This document shows positions 23,247 through 31,822 of a stretch of DNA of 64,000 bases, piece after piece; position 1 is the first letter of the stretch; each line of letters begins with the position of its first letter. The notes beneath the pieces are model-generated. The model saw only the letters and a list, made by a program, of their open reading frames with translations, did not search any database and was not told the origin of the DNA. The DNA comes from VAZQ01 sp963771845 (lineage in GTDB: Bacteria > Pseudomonadota > Alphaproteobacteria > Rhizobiales > Xanthobacteraceae). The translations under genes and the position numbers were made by a program. The stretch covers positions 434,001-498,000 of the forward strand of contig CAVYVC010000024.1 of the NCBI GenBank assembly GCA_963771845.1, given 5' to 3'.

Positions 23247-25735
23247 TTATGTGATTCCCTGCGCAACGACCGAGGGTGCGCACGGCAGGACAACCTGGAA
23301 AATGCAACCGCGCGGATGGGCAGGCGAAGCCGATAGCCTGCCGGCGTGGCGCTCGATGATCATCCGGCAGATGGCGAGTCCCAATCCCATGCCGTTCGGC
23401 TTGGTGGTGACGAATGCATCGAATATGTCCTCCAGCTGCTCGCTATCAATCCCCGGTCCGGAATCTTCCACTGCGACGAGAATTGCGTTGTCGCCATGGC
23501 GCTGCGTTCTCAGATGCAGCATTCGGCGATCACCCGCAACAGCGTTCATGGCTTCGATCGCATTGCGCACGAGGTTTATGAGGACCTCCTGCAGCTGGCC
23601 TCGGTGACCGGCTACCAGCGGCAACCCGGGCGCGAGCGCGGCCTGCACGCGCACAGCATGAGTTTGCAAATCGTGGTGCAGCATTTCGAGGACGTCTGCG
23701 GCCAGCTCGTTGAGATTGAGCGGTCCGTGCTGCTGCTCGGCCCTGCCAAACAAGGCGCCGAGATTGTCGAACACCTGGCTCGCGCGATGGCTGTCGCTGA
23801 CCATGCTGTTCAAGGCCGCCCGCGCCTCATCGAGATCGGGCGGCACAAGCCGAAGAAATCGCAGTGCTGCGCCGCCGTTTGAGGCGATCCCTGCCAGCGG
23901 CTGTCTTACCTCGTGCGAAATCGAAGCCGCCATCGCCTGCAAGTTCATGAGCTTGTTGTTGCGCTCGCGCTGGAGCTCCGCAACCGAGCGGCCAAGCTCA
24001 TCGGTGCGCTGGCGCAGCTGCGTGAGCAATCGGGTATTTTCAATCGCGATGATGGCCTGGGCGGCAAAGCTCTGAACCAGCTCGATCTGCCGCGCGCTAA
24101 ACGGCCGCACGGCGAGCCGCATCAGGACGATAACGCCGATCGGGGTGCCTTCGCGCAGCAACGGCACGCCCAGCACGGTGCGATATCCCAGTCGCTGTTG
24201 CTCCTTCCCCAGCGCGTAGTGCGGATCGGCCAGCACATCGGCGACGTGGACGGGTTTGCGCTCAAGCATGGTTCGCCCGAGAACGCTTCCCTGGCCCGGC
24301 TCGAAGGGAACGCTGCGGGCGGCCTCCTTGTGACCGGGCGGGCCGCCATAAACCGCGATGCTGCGATAATTCGCCTCTCGCTCGCGATGGAGCGCTCCGA
24401 GATCGGCGTCACACAGCCGTACCGCGAGCTCGATCAACATGTCGAGCACGGCCTGCAAGTCGAACGTCGAGCGGCTGATCACGTCGAGAACATCGGCGGC
24501 CGCGGCCTGCTGTCGCAGGGTTTCCCGCAATTCATGCAACAGCCGCGCATTTTCAATCGCGATGGAAACCTGATCTGCAAAGCTCGAAATCAGCGCGATC
24601 TGCTTGTCGGTGAAGGGGCGAACATGATGGCGGAACACTGTGAGCGCGCCAATCAGTTGGCCTTCCTTGAGCATGGGGACCGCGAGATAGGTGCGCACTC
24701 CGCCAAGATCGACCGCCGCTACGAGCGAGGGATCGCGCCGCTCGGTGTAGTCCACGTTGTCGGCGGCATCGATGACGTGAGTCACCGTTTGTGTCCTCAC
24801 CATGCGCCCGATCAGGCTCGTCGCCGTGGGACGAAAAGGACCGCGCTCGCGATATTCGGCGAACGCAGCCGGGGTGTTCTGGGAGGCAATAAGGTGGAGC
24901 GCGTCGCCATCCCAACGATAAATATTGCCAAATTCGGCATCGCAGAGAGAGCGAGCATTCTCCAGCACCGTGTCGAACACCACCTTAAGATCGCCGGAAG
25001 AGCCGGTGATGGCGTGCAAAACCTTCGCCACCGCGCTCTGCTGTTGCACCGTTTCCCGAAATTCGTGCAGCAGCCGCGCATTCTCGATGGCGATCACGGC
25101 CTTGGTGGCGAAATTCTCAACCAGCTCGATCTGTTTGCCGGTAAAAGGCCTCACTTCATTACGGCCAACCGTGAGCGAGCCAATGAGCTCGTTCTCCTTG
25201 AGCATCGGCACCGCGAGTATGGTTCGGACGCCGGCGCTTTCGACGGCCGCAACGGTGGGCGGATTGCGCGTGGCGTAGGACTTGTCCGCGGCCAGATCGG
25301 TGATGTGAACGCAGGCCTTTGTCACCAGCATGCGAGCACTGGCGGAATGCTGATGGGGCCGATAAGGCGATCGCCGGCGCAACTCGGTATAGCCGGCGGC
25401 ATGTTGTGCGTGGCGATGAGGTGCAAGGCCTCGCCGTCCCAGCGGTTGATCGCGCCGTTGTTCGCGTCACAGACGCGCACCGCGTTTGTCAGGAGCGTCG
25501 CGAAGACCGGCTCAAGATCGCCTGGATAAGTGCTGATGACGCGCAGGACTTCCGAGGTCGCCTTCTGTTGCTCCGCGGCCGCGTTGAGCGCGTGTGTGAG
25601 GCGCGCGATCGTTGGCTTGAGCTGCGCGACGGAGGAACGACTCGCGGCCTTTGCCAGGCGACGAGCTTTCGGCCTCATCGTCTTGCGCCGGCGTGCGATT
25701 GCTCGCTTGCCGGGCGCTTTGGAGCGGGGTCCCAT
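23247..25735 (-). CDS. multi-GAF sensor histidine kinase, frameshifted near its N-terminus
   Basis: Read with one frame correction this is about 830 residues: an N-terminal coil (LAKAASRSSVAQLKPTIARL), three GAF domains each preceded by the linker pattern ALNAAAEQQKATSEVL / LHEFRETVQQQSAVAKVL / LHELRETLRQQAAAADVL, a HisKA H-box (MAASISHEVRQPLAGIASNG) and a HATPase (N box LINLVRNAIEAMNAVA; G boxes VAVEDSGPGIDSEQLEDIF and GMGLGLAICRMIIERHAG). It is soluble, so it senses a cytoplasmic or diffusible cue. At about 25391 one base is missing: the first frame gives THNMPPAIPSC and stops at 25322, while the downstream frame continues the expected ELRRRSPYRPH. Either a real mutation or a sequencing error. 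It pairs with the FixJ-type regulator downstream. Confidence 0.85.
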
Positions 25736-25962
25736 GACCTCCTCCGGCGTGGGGGGAAGGCATTCTAGCGTTAGTTTAGCCGCTCAAACCATCACCTTGG
25801 AAATGGCCGGATTTTCGCTTGCGGTGGACCCCCTGAGCGGCCGCGGCCCAACGCTAAACGAGCCCGCCGCCCGAAGCTGGTCAAGCTGCAGGATGGCCGG
25901 TTGGTCGCGAATACACGGCAACGGGTTCAAGGGTGCGTGTGGCCGGCCCGCGGCACGTCCGC

Positions 25963-27732
25963 CTACGGCAACCCGGCCTTCGCCAGACCTTGCGCGATGC
26001 GCTCAAAATCGTCGGCGTTCTTGTACGGCAGCACGCGTGCTCGCTGCGTCAGCGAGAACTCAGGATTGACCTTAAGAAGCTCCGCCCAAGTCAACCTCGC
26101 CTCCTCCACGCGCCCGAGATGGCCATAACAGGAAGCGAGCAGCATGCGGCTCGAATCGGTGCCGGGATTGCGCGCAATACGATCGACGAGCAGCTGCGCA
26201 GCGGTCTCGTATTTTTCCAGGCTGAAATTCGCCTGCGCCAGGAAGTGCAGCACGATAGGCGCATAGTGAGGGTCGAGCCGCATCGCCGTCGCGATCGCGG
26301 TGACGGCCTCGGCCGGCCGGCCGGCATACGTCAGCGCCATCCCCGCCGCGGAATGGCCTTGAGCAAAGTTGGGGTCGATGGCGATCATGCGGTGAAACTC
26401 CGCGAGCGCGCCCGCATGATCGCGCCGCCACAGCAACACGCCGCCGAGCGCCAGATGACTCGCGGGTTCCCCGTCGCACAGTTCGATTGCGCGGCGCGCC
26501 CATTTCTCCGCCTCGTCCAACGCCTGCGCCGGATCGAGCGCCCAGTCGCTGGCGTAGTCCGAGAGCGCCGCGAGCGCCAAGCCCGCATGCGGTGCCGCAA
26601 AATCCGGATCGATTTCGATTGCGCGCCGGTACATCGCTCGTGCCAGCGCGACCGAATCCCGGGTGCTGCGGGTGACGAATTCGCGTCCGCGCAGCCAGGA
26701 CTCGTAAGCTTCGACATTCTCGGTGCCGCGCCGGCACAGCTCCTTCTGCTCGCCCCGCGTGAGCGTGACCGCGAGCGCGCCCACGATCTTTTCGATCACC
26801 TCATCCTGCATCGCGAAGATATCCGTGAGATCGCGATCGAAGCGGTCAGCCCAGAGATGTCCCCCACTCCCAGTATCGATGAGCTGCGCGGTGATGCGCA
26901 CGCGATTGCCGGCTTTGCGCACGCTGCCTTCGAGCACATGACGAACGCCAAGCTCGCGGCCAATCCGCTTCACATCGACCGCCTTGCCCTTGTAGGTGAA
27001 GCTCGAATTGCGCGCGATGACAAACAGGCCCGATATCTTCGATAGATCGGTGATCAGGTCTTCGGTCATGCCATCAGCGAAATATTCCTGCTCCGGGTCG
27101 CCGCTCATGTTCTGGAACGGCAGGACGGCAATGGACGGTTTCTGCGGCAGCGCGGGCGCCGGGATCGGGCTCACGATCGGCGCGATGCTGTCGAGGCGCA
27201 CGTGATAGGCGCGCACCGCTCGCGCGATGTTTTTGAGCTGCTGCTCGCCGATATCCTCGTAGGCAAGCTCGATGCGTCCGCTGATCTCCTCGTAAACCTT
27301 GCTCGAAATGCAGATGCCGCCGGGCTCCGCGATGCCCTCCAGGCGGGCGGCCACGTTGATGCCATCGCCATAGATGCGGGCTTCGTCGTAGACGACGTCG
27401 CCGATATTGATGCCGACACGGAACTGCATCCGGCGGTCAGGCTCGATGGCGGCATTGCGCTCCGCCATCCTGGATTGGATCGCGACCGCGCATTTCACCG
27501 CGTTCACCACGCTGGGAAATTCGGCGAGAATGCCGTCGCCGGCGGTGTCGATGATGCGCCCGGCGAACTCGCCGACCATCGGAAGCACGACGGCCTGGTG
27601 CCCTTTGAGATCACGCACCGTGCGTGCCTCATCGCAGCCCATCAGCGCGCTGTAGCCAGCGATATCAGCCGCGAGAATGGCGCTGAGCCGCCGTTCCATG
27701 GGCTCTTCGGGCGCTTGCATTGGACTTGCCAT
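25963..27732 (-). CDS. class III adenylate/guanylate cyclase with TolB-like and TPR domains
   Basis: About 589 residues. Residues 10-185: cyclase catalytic domain (RLSAILAADIAGYSALMGCD; GEFAGRIIDTAGDGILAEFP; VGINIGDVVYDEARIYGDGI; NVAARLEGIAEPGGICIS), with both metal-binding aspartates (ADIAGYS and TAGDG). Middle: a TolB/FlgO-like domain (SIAVLPFQNMSGDPEQEYFA; VRHVLEGSVRKAGNRVRITA). C-terminus: TPR-type helices (EKWARRAIELCDGEPASHLA; MRLDPHYAPIVLHFLAQAN). Such cyclases are abundant in Bradyrhizobium relatives. ATG 27732 (MASPMQAPEEPMERRLSA) is the usual start just before the cyclase domain; the 103-codon upstream extension is not family-like. Product cAMP is expected but not provable here. Confidence 0.9.
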   Translation of the reverse strand: MASPMQAPEEPMERRLSAILAADIAGYSALMGCDEARTVRDLKGHQAVVLPMVGEFAGRIIDTAGDGILAEFPSVVNAVKCAVAIQSRMAERNAAIEPDRRMQFRVGINIGDVVYDEARIYGDGINVAARLEGIAEPGGICISSKVYEEISGRIELAYEDIGEQQLKNIARAVRAYHVRLDSIAPIVSPIPAPALPQKPSIAVLPFQNMSGDPEQEYFADGMTEDLITDLSKISGLFVIARNSSFTYKGKAVDVKRIGRELGVRHVLEGSVRKAGNRVRITAQLIDTGSGGHLWADRFDRDLTDIFAMQDEVIEKIVGALAVTLTRGEQKELCRRGTENVEAYESWLRGREFVTRSTRDSVALARAMYRRAIEIDPDFAAPHAGLALAALSDYASDWALDPAQALDEAEKWARRAIELCDGEPASHLALGGVLLWRRDHAGALAEFHRMIAIDPNFAQGHSAAGMALTYAGRPAEAVTAIATAMRLDPHYAPIVLHFLAQANFSLEKYETAAQLLVDRIARNPGTDSSRMLLASCYGHLGRVEEARLTWAELLKVNPEFSLTQRARVLPYKNADDFERIAQGLAKAGLP

Positions 27733-28323
27733 TATCGCACCAGCTTTCGGTCGGGTATGCTGGACAAGAATATAGGGCGCCCGGGTCGATCGCGGGAGGA
27801 TCGCGTGGGACAGATTGTAACTTTTGCGGAACTGCCGGCGAGCGACCTTGCTCCCGGGATCAGCAGCGACGTGTAGGTTGGGGTTGGGCGCGCGCCCTTT
27901 CCGCGCGCCGTAACCCACCGTGGGGCTGGCTCGCATACATCTACCTAACCCGGACAACTCATGTGCTACCGACACCCCCAAAAATTTCCCCCCAAGAATC
28001 TTCTTGACTTTCCGAAACATTTTTGGTAGAGAAATTGGCATACTCCAGAGGTGAGACCCGGACGCGCAGCGTGCCGGGTTTTTTCATGCCTGCACATCAG
28101 CAACACGAGGTCCGGCCGCACCGCAGCCGCAATCACATCCGCCATTACCAAACGAACCCAACAGACGAAAAGCTTTATGGACGAAGGAGTTATCTGTGAG
28201 GGCGTTCTTCACACAGCGCTTGCGGTGCCGATGGTTGCAGTCCGCATGGCAACTCGCGCAAATCGCAAGACCATTACAAGCAGCCCTGCATGACGATTAT
28301 CTCGCGGCCTGCCAAGTATACCT
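27733..28323. other. intergenic region upstream of the cyclase gene
   Basis: 591 bases. No convincing protein gene. A weak rightward frame from the GTG at 28196 runs into the IS630 gene on the other strand and is not recognised. A promoter-like pair followed by a terminator-like hairpin lies at 28004-28084. Confidence 0.5.
28004..28084 (+). ncRNA. possible small RNA unit (promoter + terminator)
   Basis: TTGACT at 28004-28009, exactly 17 bases, TAGAGA at 28027-28032, then about 25 bases later a GC-rich stem (ACCCGG...CCGGGT, 28056-28079) running into six Ts. No coding frame lies between. This is the layout of a 50-nt RNA, but it could also be a leftover terminator of a lost gene. Confidence 0.3.
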
Positions 28324-29388
28324 CTATGCCTTGAGAACCCGAAAGTCGGCAGGGCTTATGATGCGGAAGTTGTCAGTGACCGAATCGCAGAGGATCGCCC
28401 AGTTTTTCGGTACCTCCTCGCGCAGGAAATGTAGAACGGCTCGGCAGAAGTCGTTGTAGGTCGCATAGCAGCGGTTGTGGGTCACGTGTCGATGCATCAA
28501 TCCCCACAAGCGCTCGATCGAATCAAGGTGCGGGCAGTAGCTCGGAATGTAATGAACCCTGATCCGGCACCCCGGTCTTGCCAGCCATTCCTGAACGAGC
28601 AGGGCATGGTGGTACCTGGCATTGTCGACAAAGACGTGAATGAGCCTCTTCGTGGGATACATCAACGAGATCGCCATCAAGAGTGCGATCGTGCTCAAGG
28701 CATCAATCGTCGTCGCTTCGATCATGCGGGTTGCACCCGTTTCCAGATCGATGGCGCCGTGAATGTTCAGCCGCTGCCGCCCGCTGGTCTGTTCAAGCGC
28801 AACCTTTGCGTCCTTTGGTGCCCAACAGCCCGCCGGTCGCGCCTCGTGCGTTGGATGCACGGCATCGGCAAACAGCACGGCTTCATCATCGCCGAGATTA
28901 TTGAGCAGATTTTCATAGTTCGCGATAAAAGCCTGCTGCTGCGCGGGATCAAGCTTGCGCGGTATCAGTTTGGGCTTGCAATATTCCACCTCGATGCGCT
29001 GCAAGAGTTTGATCAGGGCGGAACGGGTGTAGCTCACGCCATAGGACTTTTCGATCCACTCCCCCACTATGGTGGTGGTCCGCGGCAGCGTTTGCGACAC
29101 CCAGTTTTTCAACGCGTCCTGCTGCGCCACCGTCAGTTCGCAGGCGCGGCCCTTGTAGCCGAAATCGGCCAGCCAATTCAGGCCTTGCTCGCCGAACAAT
29201 TTGTACCAATAGCGGATCGTGTCATCGTCCAGGTAGAGAACCTTCGCGATCGCCTCGCAGCTCATTCCGTCGTCGAGCAGCAGCAACGCATTCGCGCGTC
29301 GTGTCAGGCGAGTCTCGGCCTTCCCATCTCGCACCAGCGCGATAAGGTCGGCTCGGATTGCCGGATCAAGAAAGCCGCCGCGAATCAT
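28324..29388 (-). CDS. IS630-family transposase
   Basis: 354 residues in one uninterrupted frame. N-terminal helix-turn-helix (TRRANALLLLDDGMSCEAIA, then DDDTIRYWYKLFGEQG), a second winged part (YGVSYTRSALIKLLQRIEVE) and the DDE catalytic domain: Asp in EAVLFADAVHPTHEARPAGC, second Asp in LIHVFVDNARYHHALLVQEW, Glu in IPSYCPHLDSIERLWGLMHR. All three catalytic residues are present, so it could be active. ATG 29388 is chosen for the upstream GGAG; the longer frame to 29463 is possible. I could not define terminal inverted repeats. It is not the same element as the IS630 copy at 47230-48291. Confidence 0.9.
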   Translation of the reverse strand: MIRGGFLDPAIRADLIALVRDGKAETRLTRRANALLLLDDGMSCEAIAKVLYLDDDTIRYWYKLFGEQGLNWLADFGYKGRACELTVAQQDALKNWVSQTLPRTTTIVGEWIEKSYGVSYTRSALIKLLQRIEVEYCKPKLIPRKLDPAQQQAFIANYENLLNNLGDDEAVLFADAVHPTHEARPAGCWAPKDAKVALEQTSGRQRLNIHGAIDLETGATRMIEATTIDALSTIALLMAISLMYPTKRLIHVFVDNARYHHALLVQEWLARPGCRIRVHYIPSYCPHLDSIERLWGLMHRHVTHNRCYATYNDFCRAVLHFLREEVPKNWAILCDSVTDNFRIISPADFRVLKA

Positions 29389-29776
29389 CTCTCCAATTAG
29401 AATCGCGTTCCCACGCCCCGGCAAGCCGTTTTTCGCCAATGAATGGAATCGGGGTATACTCAAAGGAAGCCATGCAATTTTGCCGACCCAAACGGCAGCC
29501 GGCGGGTTTGCAATCTCCGCCCGGCTTCCCTGCTATCTCTCTGTTATTGCCGCAATCGCCCTGTTCCCGCCTCTGTTCTTTTTTTGGCAAGTCCGCATTT
29601 TACGGGCGCTTCTTGCACGCCGGACTGTATTTTCATTGTTATTTACAATGAATACAGGCGCGGCGCGGTGAAAGGAGCCGTTTCGGCGCTGCATTTAAGT
29701 CATAGCTCACGAATACTCTTGGGGTCTCTTGGGGTCGTTTTGTTCGGCGCGGCAACCGCAAATCCGGGCGACGGGG
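29389..29776. other. gap with interspersed-repeat-like sequence
   Basis: 388 bases between the IS630 gene and hpnR. On the minus strand 29480-29600 reads GCAAGTCC-like and AACAG-G repeats (encoding EQGDCGNNREIAGK in one frame), which resembles the 'NREF/EQG' purine-rich repeats that produce spurious ORFs in many rhizobial genomes. No credible gene seen. The direct doublet TCTTGGGGTC TCTTGGGGTC occurs at about 29715-29736. Confidence 0.45.
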
Positions 29777-31327
29777 TCAGGGAGAAGAGGCGCCCATGCG
29801 AGTCGCTTCGACAAAGCGCTCGGTTGCATGATCGATACCGCGGCCGGCGCGCCCGCGCGGTGCATGAATATAGAGCTCCTTCGCCGCCGGTGCATTCGCC
29901 TGCCGCGGCGGAGGCAACGGCAATTCGTAGTGCACCGGCCTGGCATGGTCGGCCAGCATCTTCTCGGCCTTGTAGACCTTGTTGTAATTGAGGATACCGC
30001 GAATGAAATTGGTCTGGCCGTGGGCTAGGTGACCCAGAACCGAGCTGACAAGCTGCGGCGTTGTTCGCCAGTTCATATGCTTGCCGTAGAGCACACGCTG
30101 GGTGTGCAACAGCTCGCGGTAGAAAGCCGCAAGCGGCAGCTTTGTCGGCAGCACCGCATGCTGGATATCGAACAGGCGATAGTCGCGCGTTTGCAGACGG
30201 CGTTGCTCGGTGAGCCAGGTCTCGGTCCCGGGATAGGGCGTGTTGATGCTGATGTTGACGACCTCCGGTACATCCATGCACCACTCGCGCACCACGCGGA
30301 ACCGCTCCTCGTCCCAATCCGGGTCGGCAATGATGTTGATTGCGACTTCGATGCCGAGCGAGCGGGAGAACTCGAGCGCCTCAAAATTGCGGCCGAGCGG
30401 AATGCGCTTGCGGAATTTTTTCAGTCCGTCGTCATCGAGAGCTTCGATGCCGAGAAAGATGTAGGTGACGCCAAGCTTCTTCCAGAACTGGAACAACTCC
30501 TTGTTGCGCAGGAGAACATCGCCGCGCGTTTCCAGATAGAAGCTCTTGCGCAATCCCTTGCGGGCGATCGCCTCACCGATTGCAAAGCCGTGCCGTTCCT
30601 GGATGAAGGCGACGTCGTCGACGATGAATACGCCCGGCTCGCGGATGGTGGAGAGATCCTCGACCACCCGCTCGGGGCTGATCGGGCGATAGCTGCGTCC
30701 ATAAAACGTCCAGGCGCTGCAGAACGAGCAGTCCCACGGGCATCCGCGCGCGAATTCGACGGAGGCACAGGGGTCAAGGATGCCGATGAAATATTTGCGG
30801 CGCTTGCGCACAAGATCGCGCGCCGGCCGCACGTCATCGAGATCCTTGACGAAGGCCGGCTGGGGACCCTCGCCCGCGGCGCTCACCGCGCCAGGCACTT
30901 TGTCGAGCGCACTGCGGTCGCCCGCGACCGCCTCGAGCAGGCTGACAATGCCGGGCTCACCTTCGCCCTTGAGCACGCAATCGATCGCGCCCGCGCCGTG
31001 CTCCACAATGGCGGCCGCGGTGAACGAAGCGCTGTGGCCGCCGACGCAGATGAAGGCGCGCGGCAGCACGAGCTTTGTGGCTTTGGCCAGATCGACGATT
31101 TCGGGGACATTGGCGAGGTAGTTGCAGGAAAAAGCGATGAAATCCGGCTGCCACTCGCCGATCATCCGATGATAGTCGGCGTGGCTCTCGACCTGCAGGT
31201 CGATGATCCTGACCGCATGGCGTGCGCGCCTGGCCGCGTCGGCGACGAGCTCCAGTCCCAACGGCTCCAGCCGCAGAAAAACATTGGTGTAGAGCAGCGG
31301 CCCGGGATGAACGAAAAGAGCCTTCAT
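29777..31327 (-). CDS. hpnR: B12-binding radical SAM protein, probable hopanoid C-3 methylase
   Basis: 516 residues. N-terminal cobalamin-binding domain (ALFVHPGPLLYTNVFLRLEP; GLELVADAARRARHAVRIID; FICVGGHSASFTAAAIVEHG), then the radical SAM core with the 4Fe-4S cysteines in SVEFARGCPWDCSFCSAWTF. Downstream EALDDDGLKKFRKRIPLGRN and INTPYPGTETWLTEQRRLQT are typical of class B methylases. The opening sequence and length fit HpnR, which puts a methyl group on C-3 of bacteriohopanepolyols using SAM and B12. Start 31327 has GGGAG upstream; the nine extra upstream codons are unlikely. No other hpn genes are in view, so the specific name is recognition rather than context. A different class B radical SAM methylase is the alternative. 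Confidence 0.75.
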   Translation of the reverse strand: MKALFVHPGPLLYTNVFLRLEPLGLELVADAARRARHAVRIIDLQVESHADYHRMIGEWQPDFIAFSCNYLANVPEIVDLAKATKLVLPRAFICVGGHSASFTAAAIVEHGAGAIDCVLKGEGEPGIVSLLEAVAGDRSALDKVPGAVSAAGEGPQPAFVKDLDDVRPARDLVRKRRKYFIGILDPCASVEFARGCPWDCSFCSAWTFYGRSYRPISPERVVEDLSTIREPGVFIVDDVAFIQERHGFAIGEAIARKGLRKSFYLETRGDVLLRNKELFQFWKKLGVTYIFLGIEALDDDGLKKFRKRIPLGRNFEALEFSRSLGIEVAINIIADPDWDEERFRVVREWCMDVPEVVNISINTPYPGTETWLTEQRRLQTRDYRLFDIQHAVLPTKLPLAAFYRELLHTQRVLYGKHMNWRTTPQLVSSVLGHLAHGQTNFIRGILNYNKVYKAEKMLADHARPVHYELPLPPPRQANAPAAKELYIHAPRGRAGRGIDHATERFVEATRMGASSP

Positions 31328-31475
31328 CGTGACCGCTCCCTGCATGAACAGCACGCGCGCGTCATGGCAAGCCTAGTTCAGGCCGCGGGTTCCAGCAACG
31401 CTGGCCCGCCGGCCGGCGCGCGACAGAGCAGCGCAGGAGCAATCGAGTGCTCGCCGCAGGCGCGCTTTAACGGGC

Positions 31476-31524
31476 TTGGGCTATGCGGAGACTTGGGCTA
31501 TGCGGAGACTTGGGCTATGCGGAC
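31476..31524 (+). repeat. 17-bp tandem repeat, about three copies
   Basis: TTGGGCTATGCGGAGAC twice in full (31476-31492, 31493-31509), then a 15-base partial copy and a decayed TTGGCCTAT. It lies just downstream of the small protein gene at 31533-31709 and upstream of hpnR. Confidence 0.9.
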
Positions 31525-31532
31525 TTGGCCTA

Positions 31533-31709
31533 TTATGCCCCAACCGCCTTGGATCGGGGTTTGAGAACACCTTCTTCCCGCAACGCCGCTTCCATCCACA
31601 CGCGCGACAGCTCGATGAGTTTCTGTCGGGTTTCGGCCGAATCCGCCTGCTCGGCCAATTCAAGGCATTCACGCGCATAGGCGTGGTACTTTTTCGCATC
31701 TGGCAACAT
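31533..31709 (-). CDS. small conserved helical protein (58 aa)
   Basis: MLPDAKKYHAYARECLELAE, then QADSAETRQKLIELSRVWME, AALREEGVLKPRSKAVGA. Two amphipathic helices, no cysteines or membrane segment. A clear paralogue lies at 53740-53925: both share YHAYARECL-A, K-L-LS-VW-EAAL-EE. Such proteins are frequent, unnamed and often multi-copy in this bacterial group. The ATG at 31709 aligns with the paralogue start. Function unknown. Confidence 0.7.
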   Translation of the reverse strand: MLPDAKKYHAYARECLELAEQADSAETRQKLIELSRVWMEAALREEGVLKPRSKAVGA

Positions 31710-31822
31710 GGCACCACACAACCCGGGATCGATCGGGCCACAATGAACAGCGGTTGTGTGACGCTGCGTTAACGCGCTGCAACGGATTTGATGCAACTCG
31801 CATACCTATCCACAGGAAGGAG

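Noticed and set aside
23913..25529. 538-codon plus-strand frame opposite the histidine kinase
   Set aside because: Antisense to three GAF domains; low-complexity charged sequence with no family match.
30029..31564. 511-codon plus-strand frame opposite hpnR
   Set aside because: Shadow of the radical SAM gene; the CxxxCxxC motif and cobalamin domain are clearly on the minus strand.
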